Assembly (NCBI RefSeq): GCF_963855985.1
Contig: NC_087099.1
Location: forward strand, 10,942,001-11,006,000
Reading direction: 5' to 3'
Length of the DNA stretch: 64,000 bases
From: Ostrinia nubilalis
Taxonomy: Eukaryota; Arthropoda; Insecta; Lepidoptera; Crambidae
Shown here in pieces: positions 13,207 through 24,400 of the stretch. Position 1 is the stretch's first letter; every line of letters starts with the position of its first letter. The translations under genes were made by a program, and so were the position numbers. Below the pieces are notes generated by a model. The model was not told the origin of the DNA. It did not search any database and saw only the letters and a list, made by a program, of their open reading frames with translations.

Positions 13207-15083
13207 AGTATTTTTTGTTTTTAGATTTTCTTAACCTAAACTTTTTCAGCTGTCGGTAAAATTACATTATTGCCCTGTTATTATAATTGTACAAATTCAG
13301 CCGTCAATTTTATCCTTGAAAAATTGTAGGACCTGCATTTTAAAATTAGGCTCATGGAGTATAATATGGGCATATGTCACGGATCTGTCTCCAGACAGTG
13401 GCTACTTTAGCTTTCAAATTTTAGGTCTCATACATAGGTAATGCGATGTCATTCGTTTAAAATTCGACCATGCAATATGTCTAGACTAGAAACGGAATAT
13501 CAATCGCCTGTGACCTAGAATCACTTACTTTAGGCATACGGGTGCTAGTTTCTTCAAATCTTGAAGTAACACAATTGTTATTATTTTAGTAATATTTTGT
13601 TGTCCAGCTATGTTGAACTTTGACTTAGACATTTCTATGAAGGATGAGTATCATGGGCGTATATCTAGGGAAGCGAATCAATTTCTTGTTTCTGCATTAA
13701 TAATAAAAATAATTTTAATAAAATATTTTCTATTGATGACCCATGACTTGAACAAGCTTTTTAGTTCTATAAAATAATCAAACCATTAGCTCCCAATAAA
13801 ATAATACCTACACATAAAACAGGCACCAACTAGTTTACTGGTGCTGATTTATACTCATTTTTACTATTTGACAGTAAATGATTCGTTCTACAGGTTTCAA
13901 CTTATCACGTGAATTTAAGCACATTCAAATTAGGGACTTGATGTGAGCGCTTAATCAATATCACAGTACTATTCGTGAATTCACATTGAAATTCTAATGT
14001 GCTCGTATTGCGTCCATTCGTTTCGTTTCTGTACAAGGATTATGTTAAAATAATGCTGTCAGCCTGTTGTTTGTGCATCAAGCTGTCACTAACATCTCAA
14101 TCGCGTAGGGTTTTTGCCGCGGCTTCACTTGTAATCCCTTGCCCAGCATCGAATATTTATACTCTCTTAAACATCTTTATTGACACAGACCTGACAACTC
14201 GGACCGCATAAGTTAAAGTGTTGGACGCTTCACCTGAATCTATTACCTTTTTTCACATCATCCAATTGTTTCAATGAATAATGCGATCCTGCAGCTTTCG
14301 TAGTCGATGAGTTCGGTGTATCAGATGGACATATTAGTAGCAGTGCTGATTTTATCGTTAGCTGCTTAGAGGAAAGTAATAAATGACACAGTTTAATTTG
14401 GTAGACACACCCGAGACAGGCCGCGTATCGATCATGAGGCACTGGCGGCCGTCCAAACCGGACCAAGTGGTGGGCCGAGCGCCGACGCGGCGCGACAGGT
14501 GCGGCATGCAACCCATGACTTAAACGCCGCTGCCGAGCCCACTACATGTCCCTTTCTGATTCCCAACTGACAACTCTACTACACTCGCCATTCTTGAAAC
14601 GCCTGTCAATCAATAGAGAACATTCCAGAACCACCACTAGTGCTGCCCATCGAAATAGCATCACCCAGCGCTCTCCTGACCTATTAATCAAATTAAACAT
14701 CACTACTCCCTGGTACATTTACACGCACAAACAGGAACACGCTCGTGCCAAGACAATCACTAGCGAAGGTGTCATAATGTGGCGAGCACACGATATAAAT
14801 AAAGAAAAATGAGACAGCTCGGGGAAATAAATTTAAATTAATTGCGCAACACTATTCGAGTTTCTGCATAGAAATCTTGTTCTGAATCGAGCGTGTTGCC
14901 GCGAGCTGTACATCACAATCGAGCAACCGTGGCAAGCCACGAAGTCGATCGAGCCAAGTATTCATTGGCGCTCAAACGAACATTCAGATCTAAATATTAA
15001 CGTGGCTAACATTTGTGACTAGAATAATCCTTAACGAATTTATGCAATGAAATTGCGCTCGATCATGCTGTCCTTTGACGTAG

Positions 15084-15416
<333 letters not shown>

Positions 15417-16065
15417 GATCAGTGGAATTTTTCGAACAGCGGATAACTGATTTACTGAACTAGACAGTCGTCCGTCTATCGGGGTTGTGTGTGACGCGAA
15501 TATTTCGATGAAACCTTCGACGTTACAGCAACCAGACTGGATCAGTTATTCGCTGCTTGAAAAATTTCCCTAGTCTAGCCTAATTTTGTTAAAGTTGTTA
15601 TTGTGACTTTACAAATGACTATAAAGACAAAGTGTTTGCTTCAAGGTGTGTGTGAACGTGAAGACTAACATGAAGACGTAAGAAGATAACTCACAGTGAT
15701 CATGGACGTTACAAACTCAACTATTTATTGTCAGCTTAATAGCCACATAAGATAAAATATCATAAAATACTTTTGTATCATTATTCTTTAAAGATCTGAG
15801 TTGAATTAATCTTTAATATGCATAATGAGATGTAATTTGTAATGATTACATTGTAAACAAAGTATACGATAATGAGTTTAAACTTGAAGTAGAAAGAATT
15901 TTACCTAGTCATAAGCTGTAATTGGATTTGCATATTATTCCTAAATTCTAAGATAAAGAATGGATATCGGATAGTGTACATTGTGATGGCTAGATTTAAG
16001 AGTATCGGTTTAATTATTACCAGTTATCGTACAATTCAAAATGAAGCTATAGCCGTCACGTGAAT

Positions 16066-16089
16066 AACAAATTCGGAGATGTACAGGGA
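16066..16089 (+). promoter_or_regulatory. miR-10-5p target site in Scr 3' UTR
   Basis: AACAAATTCGGA (16066-16077) is perfectly complementary to nucleotides 12-23 of the miR-10-5p encoded at 37473-37495. After a GATG loop, TACAGGG (16082-16088) pairs with nucleotides 3-9, followed by A at 16089. If the mature microRNA starts one base later (ACCCUG..., the form I recall for Drosophila), this is an 8mer seed site plus 12 bp of 3' pairing. Both partners are visible in this window. Regulation of Scr by miR-10 has been proposed in flies; here repression is inferred. Confidence 0.88.
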
Positions 16090-16246
16090 TAGTTTAAAAC
16101 TTGGTGAATCCAAACTCATAAATTAAAAACAAAGAATGTATCAAAAGTTTTAGATCATGTAACTATTGACGATTATAAAATAGTAAGGGCTTGTAAGCTA
16201 AGTAATAATAGATACTGTGAATAGATAGATACTTCTTCATAGTAAT

Positions 16247-16781
16247 TGTAAATAAATGATTGTGGTTTAGTAGGCACGACGAAAGTTTAATATATTTCAG
16301 TAAACTTCCCGAAGAACTGTTTTATGTTCCTGTCCTTAGTTGTAAATAACAAAATATTTATCATATACACTATACGATGTAATTTAACTTTGATAAGGTA
16401 CCTATAAATACAAATAGTAATTTTTCTAAAGTTTCCACAACGCTACCAAGTAAACATAAATTGTGGCGCTAGCTGCGTACTTTGAAATATTTAATGTCGT
16501 ATTTGTAAAATGTACTTAATATGCTAAGTGGTTAGTTTCATTTCTTCCATAAACACGGTTGTTTCAGTATCATTGACGATATGAATTTACGTTTGCTTAA
16601 TTTGTTGTCACGTTTTTTTTTAAATGTCGTAGTCAACTGTGATATTTTGTTAAATTTTGTATTCTTAAGTGAAACAGCACGATTTGAGTTCAAGTTTTTT
16701 TATTTTCACTTGTCTGGCTAAAGTGCTATTTTTGGTTAACTTGACTGGTACATTTGTTGTATTATTTATTGTTTGTAAATA
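16247..16781 (+). promoter_or_regulatory. three Pumilio-type elements (TGTAAATA)
   Basis: TGTAAATA occurs at 16247-16254, 16341-16348 and 16774-16781 within the Scr 3' UTR on the sense strand. It matches the Pumilio consensus UGUANAUA. AT-rich sequence makes chance matches fairly likely, so function is uncertain. Confidence 0.4.
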
Positions 16782-17066
16782 TTAGATATGTCACTTAGTG
16801 TAACTGAATTAAATAATGTTCAAATCTTAACGTGTAATAACTTTAAATCATCACTAATTGAATTTTGCTTGTATGTAAATTTTACTGTGCAATAGGACGT
16901 GGCCTATTTTTCAACTCCTCCGTATTTCTCGTGTACATAATTCTTTGTTTAGTTATGTTATTTCTTTTTAACTGATTTATTATAAAATATGTTTATCGTT
17001 CATTCCAATTTAAATGAGGACTCTAGGAAAGTAGCAACTTGATCATTTAAATTATTGTATTGTATT

Positions 17067-17113
17067 AATAAAGTGTATTAAATTTGAAAAATTGGTGAAG
17101 ATGATAAAATAAA
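17067..17113 (+). terminator. Scr polyadenylation signals
   Basis: Two AATAAA hexamers at 17067-17072 and 17108-17113. The second is followed within about 20 bases by a GU/U-rich stretch of the downstream-element type. They are the last good pair before featureless intergenic sequence. Confidence 0.5.
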
Positions 17114-17607
17114 ATATGAGGATAACTTGTGTTTTACTTATTGTTTCTATTAACAAATATAATAATAATATGACTAGCAACATTATCAAAACCATCTAGT
17201 TTTATTCAACTAAAAAGTTGAAATTTTTTACACTAGGTACGTTTTACATTAAAAATTCAAAACCAACTTTTGTAAGCATCATAAAGTTGTAAAAACGTTT
17301 CTCTCTTTTAGTGGTTGATTCAAAGGTCCTTAGAAACATTTTTAAATAATATTTAAAACTACCTAAATTGAATTCTGAAACCAGTATTGTAACCTCAATA
17401 GTTACAGCCCGCATAATAAAAGAAAATCGGTAGAGCTATTTAGCACAACAACATTTCTTTGAACAAGCTAAATCTTACGTCACAACAAAGATATAAAACA
17501 TTAAAGAATAGCTTAATTAATTTAATGAGCATGTTAGACTACGGCCTCATTATATCTGCCTACGGCCACTACAGACAAGGCCTTGTAACGTAGCGCCAGA
17601 AGTTAAG

Positions 17608-17940
17608 CAGCGCCATCTAACACAAATGCGTTGTATCATCTACTGCGTAGCACAAATAGAAACAACTGAGCTGAAACTCAAATCGTTGGAGACAGTTTTA
17701 TTTAATAAATTAATATTTTTGTCAATAAATATTATATGGCGTATACAAATAGCAAATACATGGCGTTATAGAGTCGTTTTAAACAACTCTACTATACTAG
17801 AACCATGTAAAATAGCCTGCTGTGTCATAGTATGTCAATATTTGCACTCAGGGTTATCTTATTTGAGCTCATCAGTTGGCGCCACTGTCTTAACTTACTA
17901 GTGAGTGACAGGACCTTACTCTACAGTGGCGCCATCTGGA
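17608..17940. promoter_or_regulatory. candidate insulator: CTCF-like motif group
   Basis: On the - strand TTAGATGGCGCTGC (17608-17621) and TCCAGATGGCGCCACTG (17924-17940) fit the insect CTCF core AG(A/G)(T/G)GGC(A/G). A half-related TTGGCGCCACTG is at 17876-17887. The group begins about 0.5 kb after the Scr poly(A) site. Further matches are at 21322 and 39318. Insulator function is inference. Confidence 0.3.
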
Positions 17941-18868
17941 CACAGCTAATACTGTAGCCCTCTTTATCAGGTTGGCGTCCATGTAGTTTAATGACTTGTG
18001 TACATAGTGGACTGCTAAGGACGGTTTCGAATACCGCAAGAGGCCAAAATGTTAGTGGAAAAACGTCATTTTAAAGCAAATCAACATTCAACGGCTTTAG
18101 CATGCAAGGTTAATCGGGTAACTTTATTCGGGTCGATATCTAGACAAGCTTAGACAGCTAATGAAATTAGTGAAATAGTTTTTACAAGTTTGACCGAACT
18201 AAAATACGCTATTTAAAATACCCGATAGCCTAGGATTAGGAGTGCGTATTACCAGGCAAAGCCTAACTATCTCTAGTCAATAAAGTAACCTTGACTCCAT
18301 CTCCAACTACGATTTGATCGCTCACAATCGGCAGCAAATGGATGTTGCTTGGCTGCAAGCGCCAGCGCGACGCCTCGGCCTGTATTGAGCGATGATAAAT
18401 GACCGGCATCGCAATGACATGACAGCCGAACCTGCGAGGGTACCACGTGCTCACAAAAGAGGCGAAAAATGCGAAGGTTGCCTTAGTTTGTAGGTCGGAG
18501 CTGCGTATCGGAGGCTGGACCTATAAATCATTCTGTCTGAATATTTCGCTTTATGTTATGATACGGACGTTGGCACGAAAATGCGTTGAAACTTTAATAA
18601 AACGCTTTTTCAATGTGTGTATCAAAATAGAATTGATTGATGGATGGTGCGGAGTGAAATCCTACTTCAGTATACCCAGCTAAGTTCAGTAGTTTTTCCA
18701 ATTTTCTTATTTGGAAATACGAGATCTGAACTGCGGTTACTAAGTTGATATTCACCAAATGTTACATTAGTTATTCACTAATCTTTAATAGCAGTAAAAT
18801 TCTTAAGTAGGTACGTACATATTTATTTTTTGATAAAACTAGATATTAATAGGTACTCGTGGATTAGA

Positions 18869-18913
18869 GAAAATAACATAGCGTAAATCCCAGGACCAGG
18901 CTATGTTATTTTC
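18869..18913. repeat. 14-bp inverted repeat, 17-nt loop
   Basis: GAAAATAACATAGC at 18869-18882 and its exact reverse complement at 18900-18913. Confidence 0.7.
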
Positions 18914-19486
18914 ACCAACATTTTTGCTGAAATTTTTGCACCACTTCAAAAATGACTCCATATTGGCTAAGGTTATGATGCTGCCTTATAGTAAAATAAA
19001 TGTTTCTAGTGCTACCTACTGCCCAAAAGTTAACTTTCAATACTAACTAAACTGTTAAATTATTAATGTTTTAGTTTTTACTGCATCTCCAGGTATTTCT
19101 TTTACCAAAGATCCAATTCATTTCGCAAAGCATCACATTACAAACAGGTTTTGTTCCATTTGTCGGCAGAACAAGCGGGCAACATAAATATCCATTACAG
19201 TATCGACTATCAAGGTGTAATTAGATCAATAGTAATGAACGCATGATTGATGGCACCCACGATTGTATTGCTATCTCCTTGTGTAACGTTTTCTTTAGTG
19301 GAATTAGTATGAGGCTGTTTTGTACAGACGTAGGTATAATTTATAAAGATTTTTGTAGTCTATTGGAAAAGAAAACAGTTATTGGAGAATAGTTTTAAGA
19401 TTTCAAAAACATTTTATTTAAAAAAAAGAATATGCATGTGTGAAAATCTTGCCTTCAATTTTAAAATTCTTCTCTCTTGCTGATGG

Positions 19487-19770
19487 CAAATGACTGAAAC
19501 CTCTGCGATCCAGTGGTTAGACCACCTGTCTAAGACCCAGAAGTCCCAGGGTCGATTCCCAGAGGGGGGATATTTTCTGCTCTCTTTAGTTGGATGCTCT
19601 TTAGTAGGACATTAGGTTCGCCTAATCAGCTACTACCATCATACTCTATCGCAATAACAACAATGTTGTCTTTCGGCAGTTGCAGATAGTGACCTAGCCA
19701 ATTCCTCTGTGGTTGAGGATACCGTGTGAAGCTTGCTTCGTTTTGGCAGATCATATTAGGTGCAGGTAAA
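19487..19770 (+). mobile_element. tRNA-derived SINE
   Basis: Head has an A-box-like CAGTGGTTAGACC and B-box-like GGGTCGATTCCC (19550-19560) spaced as in tRNA genes. The body GGTTCGCCTAATCAGCTACTACCATC...TCTGTGGTTGAGGATACCG is shared with 6318-6435. Not a functional tRNA: no acceptor pairing. Confidence 0.55.
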
Positions 19771-21299
19771 ATCGAGCTTCCTGGTTGTGGTTTAAAAAAT
19801 AATCCTCAACAAAACTGCACTGACTCAAAATATTTTAAAAAAATCAACAAAACTGCACCCACTTAACATAATTTAAAGATACTAACCACCAACAAAATCT
19901 CCGAAAGTGCAAGCATCCCAACAATCCGCTAAGTTGAATGCGTTCTTACTTCTTACATACCTCGATGTGTATCGTCCTGTCCTGTCGCATACAATGAGTA
20001 ATATTATTAATGTTAGTCTGTCCATCCGATTGTGGACGAGAGAGAATCGAGATACCCCGCATTAAGGTGTGTTCGGAATCGCGAATCATTTCTCACTCCG
20101 TGTGACCGTTTTGACAATTGTGATAAAATTCCTTGCATTAGTTTTTGAGAGATCATGTCCTGTGTCTCGGATGAAGGCTGGCGATGTTAGAGGATCAATC
20201 ATCAGTTTGAATTGTAATCATTATTCATTGTTTTCTTGACAGTTACAATGCGAATTATTAAATTAGATTGGGTAAGTTAATTCAGAACAAGCGGAGGTTT
20301 GATACAAAAGTATCATTAGTTGTGTTATTTACACACATTTTAATCGCAACGATCTAAAATAATTATGTGAAATCTAAATTACTCGTATTTCTGTTTTAGT
20401 CTGTAGTACCTTAATTATAGCTACTGAATTCAAGAAACTTCAGAAGTTCCAGATAAGTAGCTGATCTGATCTTTAGCTGGAAGAGTTTCCGATGGTAAAG
20501 TATGTATTTTTTTAATTAATGATTTAAATGGCATTATTCAAGATTTCGGGTGCCTCGTGACCCTCTCCATAATCTTTGAAACTACCGGGATACCGTAGCG
20601 GGATCGATTCTCGCCTAATGCAAATATTTTTGAACATGTAAGTGATATCATATAGAACCAGGTAAAAATATCGTTTTATTATAAACATATTTAAGTGGTT
20701 ACTAGGTAACTTCTTTTAGACTCTAGGATTTGCAAGTCCTATTTATTTTTTAATTACCACTACATACAAAGTTATGTATACCAACGTAACCTTCGTCCAT
20801 TGATGAAAAGTTCTAAATCTGAAAATAATTACTGTTCGAAGTTCAATGTAATTTATTATGAAACTTTACTCACTGTAATTAAAATTTAGCAATAACATAA
20901 CATAAAACTCAGTGTTATTTTCACTGACATCTAGCCAGTCACTTACCAAGCTTACTCTTTCAAAAGCACATCTCTTTAGAGCTTTAAAAGCACAACCATT
21001 CACCCGAACGCCACCTAGCCGTTTCAAAGAGAGTTAAAACAGAGCCTCGTTTCAATTTTGTAAGGTAAACCAGCTCTACAAAAAATAATGGCATTTTCCT
21101 GTAGATGCCGTTCTGGTATTTCTTCAACCAAATGTCTTCAAAACATGCATAAAACTTTGGAAAAAGATCAGCTAATACTAACAAATATTAATTTTATTAC
21201 AAACAAATGACAATCTAAAACAAATGCCTAAAAATGTCAAAGAAATTGTCAAGCTACAGAATCGTAGCGCTACGAAAACAATGGTTCGTACATAAGCCT

Positions 21300-21474
21300 T
21301 ACTAGTGTCGCTATTCCCCGACAGATGGCGGTAGAGTAGCGGCGTAGGTAAAGCAGTCGATAGCAAGCTCGAGTGAGCTTTCAAAGCTCCACCAACCACC
21401 GCAGAGTACGCGTTGCATTTTGTATTGATATTTTTACCACCCGGCTTGATTCTACGGCTTTTGGAGGCAAAATG
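21300..21474 (+). promoter_or_regulatory. candidate promoter and exon 1 of the mir-10 host transcript
   Basis: A locally GC-richer stretch (PIF-free, no repeat recognised) has CAGTC at 21354-21358, resembling the arthropod initiator, and ends in AAAATG|GTAAGT with the donor at 21475. ACAGATGGCGGTAG at 21321-21334 is a CTCF-like match just upstream. No TATA box is evident. The start site is a guess; the donor is strong. Confidence 0.35.
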
Positions 21475-24400
21475 GTAAGTTATTTTGTTATTTATACCTC
21501 TTTGTAGACTCTACAAATGATAAATCAGCAATGAGAAGGTAAATTACATGAGGATATGTAATGAATTCTTTTAAAAATTTGTTAAATCAATCTTGGGTGC
21601 GTATTGATTTTTAGTAACCTGAGTCTCAATAATTTTAAATTTTGATTGATAATGATTTAAGATATTTATTTATTTTATACATAATTAAACGTAGCTACGG
21701 CCAGTTGCGTTGTAGATAAGTAATTAAATTTTGAGTTTTAATTAACCACCACCTTACTTACATTAAATACCATTCAAACATTAACATTTTTAATGCCGTG
21801 TATGTGACTAAAACCTCAATAAGACGTCAAAAATTGAATTACTTATTTATATTATATTGAGATGCCTTTGACGGTTCAATAAGTATTTACTGTTGATTGA
21901 AAACTTCTGGGTTTTAATATTACTTGAAATAAATAGGGTCTCAACAATATTAATCTATATGATCTTATACTCTATAGACCAGAAGACATTAAGCTTTTTA
22001 AGGAAATAGTATTTAAACCTATCTTTAAAAAGATAAAATAATTCAAACAGTCATTTACCTCCCTACATTGAACCACTTTAAAATGTAACAAACCTTATGA
22101 CTTCCAAATCCTTTACTGCATTTTAGATCTACATGTTAAATTTATACTAACCTCTTTTTTCTAACACTACTGCATTTTATGTAAGGTACATACAGGCCTA
22201 ACGCATTAGTAAAAGCGTTTTGTGTTTGTGCACAACCGACTGCCTTTTAGTAAAATAATCCCATATTATGACCATAATCCTATAGAGCAAAATCATAATC
22301 CTATTTGCTGCAAAAAACGCTTCTCAGAAACTCAGTTAACTCCTATAATCTGTTGTTGAGTAGCGATTGCGTTATTCTCATAAAAACCGTTTCGAAATTT
22401 ATACCTGGCTTCCATGAATGGCGATATTTTAGTTTAAGGTCCGTTTAAAAAAGGAAGAATCAAAGATGGCCGCAAAGGCACCTTTGCGCCTGCGCCAGCC
22501 GATGGAGTTGCGCATTTTGATTGAACGAATGCAGGCTGGCTGCGTGGTTACAAAGTACTATGGGTTCTCGATTCGGAATCGCTCTTTCTGTACGAGAAAA
22601 ATCTGTTAGATTCATGAGCCTTGCATCTTTAGAGAACTAAGATTAAAAAACTTCATACAGCTAAATTTTATGTTTTAAAAGAAGACGTTTTGTTTGTTAC
22701 ATACATTGAGCTATTATTACGTTAGTACATAATACTACAATGGTTACATAAATATTTTTGGTCTGGCATATAAAAAATATAGAGTCCTTACTCGTAGAAA
22801 TGTATTGAAAGCAAATTTTTCAACCATTTAAAAAGTGTCAAAAATCCCACGTATAAAGGATCTTAGAATTAAGTCTAACAAAATGTTGAAAATCTACCAA
22901 TCACAGATTAAAGTCAATATTTGATATTTATTATTATTTTTGGATTTATTTCTAAGGCATTTACCATTTTTTTACAGTTTCTTGAATAAATTATAACCTT
23001 AGTAAGGGCAACAAATTAAAATTAGATGCTAACAAATTAGTTTCGAACCCCATTGCTAAAAAAAATATCCTGTAAAGACTATGCGTGCTTAAATTAATTA
23101 TCAAAATCATTTTAAAATATTTTTCACATTTATTATCAGTAAGGAGATTACTTAATAACTATTATAATGTAGAACCAGATGTGATGCCCAGATACGTTCG
23201 CTTAAACTGTTGATTGTGCATGACATAATACCAGCTCATGAGTCAAATTATTCGATGTTCAAAATAACACGTTCCACTACCTAATAAAAGTAGCAGTGCA
23301 AAGAACATTATAAAATCTACAGCAATACTTTCTCTTTTCAAAAAGCAACTGGCCAGTTTAATTCAAAAATAAAAAAAAATATCTTGTGGAATTCCTTTTA
23401 AAAATTCAAATTCAGAATGAACACTAAACAAAATGCTGGCCGGTTATACAATTTAAAAATACAATGTCAATATTGAACGCAAAGTCAGTTAAGACCGGCT
23501 GTTTTGTTTGAGGGGAGAGATTAAATTGAAATTCCTTTTTTGAATTCACCAATAGGGGGAGGGGTGACGCGGATTGGCTCTGCGCGTCCGAGCAAAATAA
23601 TCCGTCGGCTGATTGACGTGGGGCATGCACTACAGTGGAGAGCTTTGTATCGATTTGTGTTCGTTTATTTTTGGTACATAAAGTTTTTTGGACTAGGTAC
23701 TTTTGTTGATATAGAATCACTCTCCGAAACAGATTTACGAGTATATACCTAATAATACGTTTAATTATGTATATTTTAATCTTCCATGTAGCTTAGGTCG
23801 CGATAGAGAATGTTAACTCCCAAAAAATTACACAATCTAATTTTGAATGTTACTTGGTAGTCAAATACTTAAGTAGCAAGAACTCCATAATAAATTTTAT
23901 GAGTAGTCTAGACAAAAAATAGGTATTGCATTCAAATAGTCTGCTTGCAATGGAACAAGCACCCAATGCAATTTACTAGTCGAAAAATGTCGAGTGCAAA
24001 AATAATAAGCAAAACCAAATTCACACGTTTCAAATTCGAATCATCGAAGGAAAATTTAACACGAACACAATCCAATAACTTTGGATGTTATAGAGTTCTT
24101 TAGCACGCGACTGTACTCGAAATTGATCTACAACGAAATGTTCGAACTTTAAAATAAATTCGATTTCGTTCGTTCGGTCGTTCGAGTGTAATGAACTTAG
24201 AATTTGTTTTATAATTTTATTCTATTCATGTTCAATAAGGTTGCATTAACCTTTTAAATGCAAAGTCGGACGTATAAAACCTTTTTTCTATAAGTTTTTT
24301 TTTAATAAAAGAAAACACTGTGAAATAAGTGATTGGTATCCAACCCAAGTTCTACTTCTAATAATAGGTAATGTAACATAGAAAACATATTGGCTGCTCC

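Larger units (their letters stand above)
15417..17130 (+). other. Scr: Scr 3' UTR
   Basis: AT-rich region directly after the Scr stop codon. Candidate poly(A) signals AATAAA are at 17067-17072 and 17108-17113; the second is followed by a U/GU-rich stretch (TTGTGTTTTACTTATTG), so I place the end near 17125-17135. An earlier AATAAA near 16251 could give a shorter form that still keeps the miR-10 site. The UTR contains the miR-10 complementary site at 16066-16089 and TGTAAATA Pumilio-type elements at 16247, 16341 and 16774. The 3' end is inferred, not observed. Confidence 0.7.
17131..21300. other. intergenic region between Scr and the mir-10 transcript
   Basis: No gene recognised. It holds a group of CTCF-like motifs at 17608-17940, a 14-bp-stem hairpin at 18869-18913 and a tRNA-derived SINE at about 19487-19770. 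Open frames at 17626-17901 (+), 18263-18454 (-), 18447-18683 (+) and 20984-21184 (-) have no recognisable domains. Confidence 0.5.

Noticed and set aside
19487..19570. Functional tRNA gene
   Set aside because: A- and B-box-like motifs belong to a SINE with a body shared elsewhere; cloverleaf pairing is not supported.
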